Part shown: piece after piece, positions 52,150 through 64,000 of the stretch
How positions within the stretch are numbered: the first letter of the stretch is position 1
How the letters are laid out: every line of letters begins with the position of its first letter
Assembly: GCA_021442155.1 (NCBI GenBank)
Contig: CM038221.1
Coordinates: 78,632,494 to 78,696,493, forward strand
Length of the DNA stretch: 64,000 bases
Source: Cymbidium sinense
Taxonomy: Eukaryota > Streptophyta > Magnoliopsida > Asparagales > Orchidaceae
Direction of reading: 5' to 3'
Translations under genes and position numbers: made by a program
Notes under the pieces: generated by a model
Databases searched by the model: none
Told to the model about the DNA's origin: nothing
The model's input: only the letters and a program-made list of their open reading frames with translations

Positions 52150-55100
52150 AAAGATTGATGGTAATAAGTATTTTATTGGGTTTTATTATAGGATATACTT
52201 TCGCTAGAAATCAATTGGAAATATTTTCTTGTAGATTTTTTTTTCCTTTTTTGTTGGGTTTTGTATGGAAAAAATATTTTTTTTATTGTAGTGAGTAAAA
52301 AAAATGAATACCATATCCCCTCTTAAGATAATTAGAATACTTGAAGTATTGAAAGTATTTAATATTAAAAAAAATCTAATTCCTTCATTAAATTGATTTA
52401 TAATTATATTAAATTGCAAAAGAAATATATCTAAAAAATTAATTAAAATCCCTTAAACATTTAGTAGAACGATGGAAGCATGAAAATGAAAAACTAACTT
52501 ATTTGACACAAATATTTTATGAAAAAATTTTATTATTAGAAAGAAATTAGAAAGAAAAAGATTGCTAGTTTAAAAGAAATGTCATATTCATTACTTCTAC
52601 TAGCACTTCATTTCTTTTTAATTACAATACTGATTTATTAAGCCAAGGTAGATATAAGCACTTTATTATCATATATTTAGATTTCCATCTATACATGCAT
52701 TTGTTTAAATAGTAATATTAGTGCATCCAACTACTTCGTGTATCATTATTAAAGGTTGATAAAGATCAGGTGGTGTTAGTTTTAATATAAAATTCTAACA
52801 TTAACTTAATTGCATAAATCCCATATTAAATGTTTGGAAGTCAAGTATTGAGATAAATAAATAAAAAGTCGTATGATTTTAACTAATTTTTTGCTTTAAA
52901 GAATTGTAAGAAAAAATAAATCTTATAAAATATATGTTTTAGAAAAATATTTTATTTTGACATCATTCATATGTATTGTTGATTTATTAAAGGACATGAT
53001 AAAATAAAACTAATTTTGCTTTGTAATATTCTTTATCAAAAATTGCTAATAAATAGACCACATGACAATTTATTGATGTTGTCATACATTAACTATTTAG
53101 ATAAATTCATCATGCATGCAATAGGGTTTAATAGATGCATCCATTTTTTTATATATTATAACATATTTTAATTCAATTTTAAGAACCAAGTGATATATTT
53201 AATTAATGTTATTATGCTCGTTTACTTGGTTTAATCCCATACCTCGTTTTTGCTATCTTAGAGTTAAAATTGTATTAAGAATCTCATTACGCTTATTATA
53301 TAAACATTTGAGGTGATCATTATCTAATTAAGAAAACTAATTGTTGATTTAATCATCTGTATGAGTCATAATGTGTTGTGGTTCAATGATTAATTTAGTT
53401 ACATGTTTGTCAATTAATGTCAAATATTTGAAGTATATTTTATTAATAAAAGTTTATTTTAATTTACCCCTCCATTTCTATCATAACCATTGAACTTAAA
53501 ATGATTAGTTAACAAATGATATTATTATTTAATGACATAATTTTTTCAATTGGTATCTTTCCTTTTCGTTTACTTTCCATTAAATTAACAAATCGCTTCT
53601 AAATTGGCACGATGATTTCATTATTTTATGATTAAAATGTATATTGTTATTAGCTCTTTATATTAAAATAAAATCATTAATAATTGGTATTATATTTCTT
53701 TTTTTTATATATTAAAGATTGATTTTTATGTCATGTATGTGTATGTTAGTTTTTCTTGCACTATTTTTTATCAGACAATATCATTAATGGTTACACCAAA
53801 ATTACTATTCATAGAAAACCATTTCCGAAGATGCATGAAAGAAGAGAAATTTTATATAGGTTTATGTCATATAATATTGGATTGAAGCATTAGAGGAAGA
53901 ATTCATATTTATTCATGCACTTAGTTACGAGAGGGAGTTTTGTATTATTTATTATCATTATTTTTAACCCATCATATTAACTAAATAATAAATTATTATA
54001 ATTATAGAATATAAAATGAGAGCTCTAAGGCTATAGCATAATGTATATTTTTAGTTGTTTTATTGTATGATTAAGCTTTGATTGCCTTAAAAATGATTCA
54101 AGGATGTCTACTAGTATGTTTAAAATCTATAAGTGATATCAAAATTTATTTTCAAAATACAGAAAATTGTTACATGAATCTTGTTGCTTTTATAATAATT
54201 TAATTAAATTAAAATTAGTTTATTTATTTCAATGTTATTTATAAAAAAATTATTATATAGAGTGTATATATTATGCTATGTACTTAATATATTTAATTAT
54301 GATTTATTGATAAATCTACTTTATAAAATTTTATTTTAAAAAATTATAAGAGATAATTCATCAATTTTACATTATTTGACTGTGGATGTGGCAATTATAT
54401 TTGAATAAAATAAAATAATAGTAATTTAATTTTGATAAATTTGGTCTTATTTTTTGTTTCATTGAATTTTTTTATTTATAGATATGAATATATATAAAAC
54501 AAATGTACACTTTTTTAAATTTGATTAATTTTGAAAAGTTACTTGATAAGCACTTTTAAAAAAAAGTTTACTAGAAAAACCTTTGTAAAATTTAGTGGGT
54601 TTCTATTACTGGGTTGATTGGCCTCTGAAAATCTTGGCATTAGATCCATTAATGTTAAAGAACTTTGATCTGAAATTATTTATTTATAGTATCTTTATTA
54701 ACTCTTAATATGTATCCATAAACCTTCAATTGGTAAGCAAAAGTTAGTTGAATATAGCTGTGTTTTTGGCCATTTAATTTTTATCAGTTATTTTCTAATG
54801 GATCATATATCTCTTTATATAGACATAAATAACATATTCTAATTATTCAAAAGAGATATACTTATATGCAAAATTTAACTTATGCATTTCCTACATAATT
54901 AACTATAAAATCAATTCTATGATGCTGACCTTGATTCATGTCTGTTAATAAGAGGTTTCGGGTCAAATATAGGCAAATAAGGCATTATTAAAATCTTTTG
55001 TCACAGACATAATATCTAGAAAAATTCCCCACATAATCTCTCTAGAATTACAATAAGATCCTTTTATTTCTGAAAAGCTTCTTTGAAGCCTGATCTGACT

Positions 55101-55240
55101 AGTCTTTCATTCAGAGGGGGTTTAATCATGTTCTTTATAAACCTAGTTTATTGCCTTCACTCCCAAATAATAATAATAATAATAATAAAGTCATTACTTT
55201 GGGTCCAGCATCATTTATTCTAGAGAGCTTAAAATTCTAA
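52150..55240. other. AT-rich unassigned DNA
   Basis: Very AT-rich with no recognisable gene or repeat and no homology by eye to the giant LTR. A short (AAT)n tract lies at 55166-55189. It separates the Ty3 array from the downstream side of the S40-like gene. Confidence 0.6.
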
Positions 55241-55727
55241 GGATAAACATGATTCTACCATTTGCTCGGAATGGATATTCGGTGCGCGTTAATCGAAGTC
55301 CCTTTCACACTACAGGTCAGTGGAATCCAACGAATCAGGAACTCATATTATCTCGGATGAAGTATTATATTTTTCTTCAGACTCGAAGCCAATTCAATAA
55401 CTGCTCCAAAGAAATGGGCAAAATAATTTGCTCGTCACGTGTGCACAATACAAGCACAAAGTTATATATATATATAATAATGCATGATGTAAAAGAATTT
55501 TCAGTAAAAAAAAAGAACTGGTTCAAAATTCCTTGTTACACTTGATCACGCTTCTTCAACGAGAACAGCTACGTCTCACAATTTCTCACACATTATATTC
55601 AAAATTGAAACTTGCATCTTATCCTCACCTTCTTCCAAATACCTAATGATAATAATTTTTTGCCTATCAAAATAAGCAACTCACACAAATAAATCAAAGA
55701 ATCAACATCACGTACACGCCTCAAATC

Positions 55728-56106
55728 TTAACTCTCAAGAAACCCAGTCATCCTGAGAATTTCATCCCTGAGGAAACTCAGCTCCCGCCACCGGATACCG
55801 CCGCAGATTGAAAAAGTCATTTCCCTGGCGACCCTCTGCGACGCCAATATATGCGGCGGCACCACCGTTCTTCCAAAACCTCGCCGGCTTCCACCTCCCA
55901 CAATCGCCGACACCAATTGCCATCATCCTTGGTATTGCGATCGGCGTTGAACTCCTCTTCAGCTTACCGTTATGATCAGAAGAATTAAACTCGTTGTCTC
56001 GGTGACTTGAGGAAGAGAAGGGGCTGACGGAGAGGTCTTCATGATGGTGGTGAACCGCAGTGTCCGACCATAGAACGTCGGCTTCATGGAGCTCTTCTAA
56101 CAACAT
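55728..56106 (-). pseudogene. S40-like (DUF584) senescence-regulator gene with frameshifts
   Basis: Plant-specific S40 proteins are short, usually intronless and implicated in leaf senescence and stress responses, often nuclear; that is family knowledge. The ATG at 56106 opens a frame with 'ELHEADVLWSDTAVHHHHED' (family N-terminal E-x-D-V-x-W-S motif) and later 'SSTPIAIPR'. The family C-terminus is in another frame ending at the stop at 55728-55730: 'TVVPPHILASQRVAREMTFS' then 'LRDEILRMTGFLES'. Between them the third frame gives an acidic stretch 'RRLWEVEAGEVLEE' like that preceding V-P-P-H in relatives, so two small indels are likely (about 55925 and about 55875). The G-R-T-L-K-G-R motif is not clear. 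Undisturbed length would be about 125 residues, normal for the family. It is a recent pseudogene, or a functional gene with assembly errors. Confidence 0.8.
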
Positions 56107-56174
56107 TCTAATGTGCGGTGAGGGAGAGGGTTGAATGGAGATATATATAAGTTTGTTTAGGGGAGCTGCATGGG

Positions 56175-56182
56175 TTTATATA
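56175..56182 (-). promoter_or_regulatory. Candidate TATA box of the S40-like gene
   Basis: The minus strand reads TATATAAA about 70 bp upstream of the ATG, which would give a 5' untranslated leader of roughly 35-45 nt. A second TATATATA lies about 35 bp from the ATG, which is too close for a normal leader. Confidence 0.5.
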
Positions 56183-56189
56183 TGCGAAG

Positions 56190-57540
<1,351 letters not shown>

Positions 57541-58044
57541 ACTGAAATTTAACATTTAGATATCATTAAATTAACCCCACAATTTTGTTATAAAGGTATT
57601 AAGGGCAATATTCAATTATCTCAATAATATACAAGGACATTTGAAAGATAAAAGCACAAAGCAGCTATTCATAAATCCGTTGAGTATTTTAGAAGTATTG
57701 TTTCCACACATCTCTAATCTAATTAAAATTTAAGTTAACAATATTATAGATTAATTTTAAAAAAAATTACTTGAGATTAAATCCAACATATCAGCTATTT
57801 TGGGAATAATGTAAGAAAACACAGGTTAATGTAAAATTCTCCTCATGCTAATTTCATTATGTATATATATATATATATAGATATATGCAAGCTGAGCTAC
57901 AAGAAAAAGGAAATACATAAAACCTTATTATAACAGTATTAGATAGATGTGGAAAGAAATAAAAAGCAATTACAAAAATACAAGAATGGAAGATTTGTGG
58001 GATGCACGACAATCAGAAAATAGGAAAGCAAAAAGAGCCTTAAT
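57541..58044 (-). mobile_element. AT-rich DNA including probable copia 3' LTR
   Basis: The right part, from roughly 57840-57890 to 58044, adjoins the copia polypurine tract and is therefore expected to be the start of the 3' LTR in minus orientation. The outer end was not located. A short TA tract lies at 57859-57878. The left part shows nothing recognisable. Confidence 0.4.
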
Positions 58045-58054
58045 ACTCCCCCTC
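58045..58054 (-). promoter_or_regulatory. Copia polypurine tract
   Basis: The minus strand reads GAGGGGGAGT, just after the pol stop codon ('HDPT' then TGA). This is the usual copia arrangement and marks the start of plus-strand DNA synthesis next to the 3' LTR. Confidence 0.8.
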
Positions 58055-58800
58055 AGGTTGGATCATGAATGACAATCATGCCTAACTTGCCTAGTAAGTG
58101 TTGTAGAGATCCCACTCCTAATGATTTAATGAAGACATCAATGTTCAGATTTTTTTACTTTCAATGTGTGATGTTTGAAATATACCTTGCTGAATCTTTT
58201 CACCAACAAAATGATTGTCAATTTCAATGTGTTTGGTTTGCTCATGAAACTCAAGATTGGTGGCAATGTGAATAGCTATAAGGTTATCACAAAACAAAGC
58301 AGTAGGTTTTGAGATGTCAACACCAAGATCATTTAATAAAAATTAGCCATTGTACTTCGCTTGTTGTTTGCGCCATGGATCTATACTAAACCTTAGAAGA
58401 TCCAGAAACAAATCGATTCTTTATTTTCCATGAAATTGGGTTGTGACCAAGTAAGATGCAATATCCACTTGTGGAGTGTCAAGTTATGGGACAGCTAGCC
58501 CAATCAAAACTTGTATATGCAATAATGTTTAAGTGACTCAAAGCAGCAAGTAATATGACTTTAGATATCTTAGGATACAAAATGCAGCTTCAAGATGTGA
58601 CTTATGTGATGTTTGTAGAAATTGGCTGAGAGTATTGAAAAAAAAACAAATTATCTTGTCTGACATTTGTTAATAAATTAATTTACCAATTAACCGATGA
58701 TAAATGGTGAAATCATCCAATAATTCTCCCTATTGCCTTTCAAATTTTGTGTTCGTTTCCATTGGTATTTTAGTTGGGCAACAACCAACATTCCCATGTC
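58055..58800 (-). pseudogene. Ty1/copia pol: RT end and RNase H, degenerate
   Basis: Minus-strand reading in several frames shows, in order, 'CCPTKIPMETNTKFE' (about 58790), 'YHRLIGKLIY' (about 58690), 'SHLEAAFCILRYLK' (about 58590), 'LNIIAYTSFDWASCPIT' (about 58520), 'HSTSGYCILLGHNPISWK' (about 58455), 'AQTTSEVQWLIFIK' (about 58370), 'IHIATNLEFHEQTKHIEID' (about 58240) and 'LGKLGMIVIHDPT' before the stop. These are the conserved blocks of the copia RT C-terminal part and RNase H. Stops and frameshifts interrupt them. The rest of pol would lie to the right but is displaced by the giant LTR that starts at 58821. Confidence 0.88.
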
Positions 58801-58820
58801 ATTAAGAATGTATAAACAAT

Positions 58821-59258
58821 TGTGGTGTTTAAATATGTAATGAAAGACACCATGCAGATCTTAAGGGGTACTTATTGAAATGATGAAGTACAATATCAAG
58901 GAAGAATATACTACTTCAAAAAGTAGAAATATCATTCTATAATGGAGTAAATCATTTAATAAGGACTCTAATGCCAAAGGGTCTATGTGTACCAAAACTT
59001 TTTCTTCCCTGCCTTATGTGGATGAAGTAAGGTAGTAATTATTTTAGGTTAGATTCTCAAGTTCTTTCTTTCAAGCCCCAAAGTTAATTACATCTTAGGG
59101 GGAATAAATTTTCTAAAAAAACTCTCACATAAAGTGGTATACTAATATCCCTATGAATTTCAAAGTTCAGAGCAAAGGATTGATAATTCTTGGGAGCAAA
59201 TAGGAAAACTCATTCAAGAAGAGCTCTTAACATAGTCTAGAGTAAGATAAGTAACAAG
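58821..59258 (-). mobile_element. Giant Ty3 LTR, fifth copy, first part (LTR5)
   Basis: It begins TGTGGTGTTTAAAT, like the LTR start and like the inverted end of LTR4 at 7211-7223. It then follows the common order: 'ggactctaatgccaaagggt' near 58965, 'ttcttccctgccttatgtgg' near 59000 and 'gttaattacatcttag' near 59080. It stops at 59258, where a copia element is inserted, and resumes at 62766. Diverged in sequence and with small deletions. Confidence 0.75.
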
Positions 59259-59862
59259 TGTAAGTCATATTGGAAAGTGAATTGGTTGTTATTTAAACAT
59301 TTAAAATTAAATTTCAAAAAATAACTTTTACTAGATAATTATTTTTTATTTAATTATAATAAGCTATAATGTACAATGCAATAAAAAAACATACACAATA
59401 GACACACAATTTTTATGATGTTTGGCCAAACCCCAAAAATGGCCTAAATTTGGATTGGCCTTTAAAGCTTTTTTTCTTTATCTTTTGGTGCTATTTTTCT
59501 TTTTATTCTTCTTCCTCTCTACATCAATCTCCTTTTTTTTTTAAATCAATAAGTTTTGGATAATCACCTCTTACATCTTCAAGCTTCATACAATGGTAAC
59601 AATTGGTCCCTTCACCTATAGGTAATTTTTTAGTTTGAAATTTCTAATTTTAAACTTTTTATACCTTTGATTTTTTTTCATAGCAAGCTCCCAAGCATTT
59701 TGGATAGCATGACCACAACATCACCATCAGCATCAGCATCCGAGCTTGAGGTTTTAAGCTCATCACTATCATCAACTTGTATAATGCAATGGCTTTTTTT
59801 TCCTCTTTCTCTCTTTTTGTTGAGATATCCCTCTTATCCCTTTGAGTAATAACATGTTCATG

Positions 59863-60354
59863 TTATATAAAAAAAACCAAAATCTGATCAAGTGGATAAG
59901 TAGACAAATTTTTAGCTTTACTAATAGCTATTACTTTAGCATCACATTCTTTTTGAAAACATCTAAGAATTTTATGGACTAAGTCTTGATTCCTATATGT
60001 TTTACCAAGAGAACTTAATGTGTTAATTATTTTCATAAATCTAGTATACATATTGAAAATAGATATAGATGGAGTCATGCAAAAAAAAAACTTTTATTTA
60101 TGAACAAGTTTATTTATGGGAGCATCTCTAACTTTATAGTTCCTTCAAAAATTATAATTAATTTATCTTGTATTTGTACTTAAAAAGAAAATTTTCATGT
60201 AATCATTAGGTAATAAAGCACAATGTAAAGTATTAGAAGCCCTAGCATTTAGTTCATCAAGTTCTCTTTCAATTACAGTCAATTCATTAGAAGATTTTTC
60301 CACTTTAATGCCATTTACTTTTACAAAGGGTGTATGATACTGATGTGTCAACAT
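59863..60354 (-). pseudogene. Copia gag (UBN2-type) remnant
   Basis: Two open pieces in order. 60163-60354 has 'ERELDELNARASNTLHCALL' then 'PNDYMKI', matching the gag segment where copia proteins read N-A-K-A-x-N-x-L-x-C-A-L. 59863-60078 has 'RFMKIINTLSSLGKTYRNQD' and 'KILRCFQKECDAKVIAISKA' then 'KNLSTYPLDQ', the UBN2 domain core. Gag would form the particle. The C-terminal zinc knuckle and all of pol are missing. Confidence 0.85.
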
Positions 60355-60540
60355 ATATCACATACGTGCCTCCTGACCTTTAAAAATGAGCTAAATCTAA
60401 TCTTCCAATAATAAAATGTACACCATCTAAAGCTGAAGGTCTATGAGTGGATTATCCCTATAGTAATGAACTATAAGGAAAATCATGTGCCATAGTAAAA
60501 AATATATACTCTTGGATGTTAAGCTAATAAAAGAGCCTAG

Positions 60541-60552
60541 GCTCTAATACCA
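60541..60552 (-). promoter_or_regulatory. Copia primer binding site (initiator tRNA-Met type)
   Basis: The minus strand reads TGGTATTAGAGC, one change from the TGGTATCAGAGC complementary to plant initiator tRNA-Met. It lies one base from the LTR that starts at 60554. Confidence 0.88.
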
Positions 60553-60581
60553 TTGTTGAGTCACTATAACACCTAAGAGAG

Positions 60582-60630
60582 AGAGAGAGAGGGGTGGGGG
60601 GCGTGGGGGCGGGTTTGGGCGTGGTGGTGA
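60582..60630. repeat. (GA)n tract followed by G-rich run
   Basis: Seven GA units, then 'ggggtggggggcgtgggggc' inside the right copia LTR. The matching part of the left LTR lacks it, so it arose or expanded after insertion. Confidence 0.8.
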
Positions 60631-62078
60631 ATTGAGTATTATTTAAAATTTTAAAACTTAAATCTTAAACTATAACTTTTAGTAGAAAATTAATTTTTTG
60701 ATTTAATAATGAGAAGATATAATTCACAATGTAGTAAAAATAAAGTATAGTAAAGAAAAGAGAGATAACATACACATCAAAAATGGCATATGTCCATCGT
60801 TAGCCACTCCAAGTTAGAAATCCATTAAATACACATACTTTACAAATCATACCCTCCTATAATGGGGCAAGTACAACCCCTACACCAAACACATACTCTC
60901 TTGTAAAAGGGCATGTAATAGTTTAAACTATATTTTGATAAAGAAACTTGATATATAATAGTTTAAATTATATTTTGATAATGAAACTTGATATATAATA
61001 GATCTAACAAATATCCTAAAATTCTAGCAAATAATTATTTTTTATTTCAAAAAAATGATGCTTTGAATTAATGCAAAAGATCATAAAATACTTAAATAAA
61101 ATCAATATATGATAGACCTAAGCAAACTAGATAAACTTTTATTTAAAACGAGAGATCTAGCAAATATTTCAACATAATAAATTAATTTTAAGTACTTAAA
61201 ACATACTTCTAAAATATATCTTAGTATAAATGATCTTTTGAATAAGACTAATAAAATAATATTTCAAGAAACCAAAAGCTATTTATATAGAAAATAAAAA
61301 TTTCAACAAGATGAAATAAATCCTACAAACTAACACAAGAGTTAAAAGAAAATGACTGAATAAACTTTGATGTGAAAAACTTATATTATAAAATCCAAAA
61401 ATTAATCATTAAAAAGTTAAGATTTGAAAGAACAAATAGATGGTGAAAATAATATAAACAACTAAATAAAATATATTATGGAATATCATTTTAAATAATT
61501 TTTAAAATATATATTATTTTAATATCAATTTATCTTAAAATAATATAATATTTAATAAAAAAATGATTTATATTAAACAAATATTAAATATAAAAAGTTA
61601 TAAATTGATTAGTCACATGGGCAAGTCAAAAGACCAAAGATGGCTCTTAATGTATTCAAAATGAGTAGCATGCATTCAATATTTAAATCAGCTAATATTT
61701 GAAACATCATAATAAATTTAATTTTAATCGAAAGTGAGTCATGTAATCTATCAATGTGAAGGAAAAAAATATGAGGAATCTATTGGAGATGAAATCAAAT
61801 CAAAATTCATTGACTAAAAATTGCCTTTCACTAAATACAAATTATCATGTATTTTTATCAAATTTAAATATAACCAACAATTTTTTTAAAATATGAAATA
61901 ATTTAGATTTCATCATACATATGTTAGTTATCATAAGAATATTAAGTTAAATTAAAATTTTTAATTATATTATATAAACTTTTAAATAGTTAAACTAGTT
62001 ATAATTAATAATCATATTTAATTATCCCTTATTGTTTGGATATTTTAATGATTACATATGAAGCATATAAAATTTTAT

Positions 62079-62693
62079 AAATTTATGAAATTGAATGTTA
62101 ATTAGTTAAAGATGATTTATTTATATGCATTAAGCTCATTATCAAAAATCAAAATAAATTAAAATAATATGTTAAATTGAAAGCAAATCAAATAATGTTT
62201 TATAACTCTTACAAACCTCTAAAATCTTTCCAAATGTATATAACCTGAAATATTTAATCTTGAGCTCCAAATTATCCATCTTACATTTTTCTTGCATTCT
62301 TTTCATTTTGTAATTTCATTAACAACAAAATAATAGCTTTGCATATCTTTAGAATCAATACATCTAGAACACTTAACACATGTATTCTAAATTTATGAAA
62401 TTGAATGTTAATTAGTTAAAGATGATTTATTTATATAGATTAAGCTCATTATCAACAATCAAAATAAATTAAAACAATATGTTAAATTGAGAGCAAATTA
62501 AATAATGTTTTATAACTCTTACAGACCTCTAAATCTTTCCAAATGTATATAACTTGAAATATTTAATCTTGAGAACCAAATTATCCATCTTACATTTTTC
62601 TTGCATTCTTTTCATTTTGTAATTTCATTAACCACAGAATAATAGCTTTGCATATCTTTAGAATCAATACATCTAAAACACTAAACACATGTA
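62079..62693. repeat. Tandem duplication, unit about 310 bp
   Basis: Copy 1 (62079-62383) and copy 2 (62389-62693) both start 'aaatttatgaaattgaatgt' and end 'acacatgta'. By eye they differ at only a handful of positions, far fewer than other repeat pairs in the window, so the duplication is comparatively recent. Confidence 0.93.
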
Positions 62694-62765
62694 CTATAAT
62701 ATTCAAGCATACGTTTATTGTCATCAAAATTAATAAGATTAAATGTGAGGCTCATAAAACCAACA

Positions 62766-64000
62766 GGAAGTGTTCGTGATACTAGGAAACTTAGTGGGTA
62801 ATTCAATGTATCATATGGTGAGACTTTATATTTTTGAAATGGTGAATTGTTATTATTTAAATTAATATTTTATTAGAATGCTAGGACTTATAATATTACA
62901 ACACAAGAATGTGGAAATATTTAAGAGGTTCAGATTTACTTCTATAATAAAGGAGAAATAGACTGCCTTAAACCAGTACTCTAGCACAGGTTAAAAGCTC
63001 AACGTTATCTAGTGAGAGCAAAATTAAAATATGCTGGTTCACTTTCACTAGAGAGAATGAACATATCTCAACTCTTATGGATTTACAACCTCCTAAAAGG
63101 AGTGTCACCAGCTAACACATCCTACAAGTTAAAGCCATGTGGCCAAGTCTCATGAATGCAAGATGTTTAGATTGTGATTTATTAAGAATAAAAACTTAAG
63201 AGCCTAAACTCACTCCTTATGATTCAAGATCATCACTGGTATAAGTAATGTCTTAAGCTAATGTAATAAATTTTATAATTTTATAGATTTTAGACTCTTA
63301 AATTTAACTCAAGCTTTGGTGGACAAGTATACCTATATGCATGATGAAATTAGGTTATGGGTAAATTTGTGAGGGATGTATTCTTCACTAAAGGGGATTG
63401 TTGTCAATGATTTTACACTCTCCCTCATCATGTAATGAGTGAAAATCCTTCATATTCAAGGATAAAAATATAAGATGACTATGAGATGACCTTACATCCA
63501 TCATAGACCTATTATTTCTAAATCTTTTAGTTGATTAATTTCTAAGCTTTAATATGAAATTATGAGTTGTGTTAGTTATTTATTTAATTATTAACTTAGG
63601 ATAAAAAAGTTAAATCCAAATTGTTTATCAAAATTCAAGCCATACAGTAATCATCACACTTTAAGAAACCTAAAAAAATACATGAAATTATAGAGCACAA
63701 ATAAAATAAACACATAAAAAATCCAACTGAAAGAATAATTAAGGAAGACCAGTGTGGTAGGGTTCCACTATACATCTCAAAAAAAAAAAAAGTGGGCGGT
63801 CGAGCTCAACCCTTATACAACCTTGATTATAATAAATGTTATAAAAATAGAAAGCTAATGGAGGTCTTCAAGTCTTCATGATATAGATACTTCAAGCTTC
63901 ATAAGGCCTCCCAAGTCTATTCCTTCTAGCCTCTATAATCACAATTCTCATTGCTCTAACCTAATTCTAATATAAAATTATTTTTGAAATTTCAAAAAAG
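62766..64000 (-). mobile_element. Giant Ty3 LTR, fifth copy, continued (LTR5)
   Basis: Resumes the LTR order: 'gatactaggaaacttagtgg' (62778), the block around 'ctaggacttataat' (62881), 'cccttatacaacc' near 63810 and the 'ggaggtcttca' block near 63860. It corresponds to the first 1.8 kb or so of LTR1 and runs off the window end, so its other boundary and any internal region are not visible. Confidence 0.78.

Larger units (their letters stand above)
59259..62765 (-). mobile_element. Ty1/copia element with gag fragment and no pol, nested in LTR5
   Basis: The left LTR starts TGTAAGTCA (59259) and the right LTR starts TGTTGAGTCA (60554). They align over the following stretch, including 'ataacttttactagataatt' and 'ataacttttagtagaaaatt'. 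A primer binding site at 60541-60552 fixes the minus orientation. The interior between LTRs is only about 1.1 kb and carries a gag remnant but no protease, integrase or RT. The right end is CAACA at 62761-62765. Flanking 5-mers ACAAG and GGAAG agree at 3 of 5. The right LTR appears much longer (about 2.2 kb) than the left matching part, so the left is truncated or the right carries additional DNA, including a 310-bp tandem duplication. Confidence 0.7.

Noticed and set aside
55249..55545. 98-codon plus-strand frame downstream of the S40-like gene
   Set aside because: No recognisable domain, AT-driven composition, ends in a low-complexity stretch; insufficient support.

Overview
This window is repeat-dominated nuclear DNA from a flowering plant. 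The base composition is AT-rich. Nested Ty3/gypsy and Ty1/copia retrotransposons account for most of it, and the only recognisable cellular gene is a plant-specific S40 (DUF584) senescence-regulator-like gene. I cannot name the species; a monocot such as a palm would fit but is not shown. There are no bacterial features, operons or CRISPR arrays.

Layout. 1-1193 is unassigned AT-rich DNA. 1194-7223 is a plus-oriented, diverged solo LTR of a very long Ty3/gypsy LTR family. 7224-9403 is an unassigned spacer. 9404-51912 is one large minus-oriented array of Tat/Ogre-like Ty3 material: LTR1 (9404-16989), a tandem-repetitive 3' untranslated region, a truncated pol (19776-24219), LTR2 (24220-31237), a second 3' untranslated region, pol and gag remains (34216-42430), a repeat-rich leader, a primer binding site (44541-44558) and LTR3 (44569-51912). 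A compound (CT)n(TA)n(TG)n microsatellite lies just outside LTR3. 52150-55700 is AT-rich and unassigned. 55728-56106 (minus) is the S40-like gene, broken by frameshifts. 57411-57540 is a long (TA)n tract. 58043-58800 is the 3' part of a Ty1/copia pol on the minus strand, interrupted by a fifth copy of the giant LTR (58821 to the window end). That copy is itself split by a copia element (59259-62765) that keeps a gag fragment but no pol.

How the parts relate. The retroelement genes are all decayed: gag, protease, reverse transcriptase, RNase H and integrase are recognisable only as fragments in several frames. The two Ty3 pol copies carry different lesions. One keeps the RT YVDD box but has lost the first integrase aspartate; the other is the reverse. 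The most unusual features are the LTR length (about 7.0-7.6 kb in the three minus-strand copies), the LTR-internal-LTR-internal-LTR arrangement whose outer LTRs resemble each other more than the middle one, and a dense block of TTGACC/GGTCAA (W-box-like) motifs inside each of these LTRs. All boundaries come from comparing copies by eye; no alignments or searches were run.
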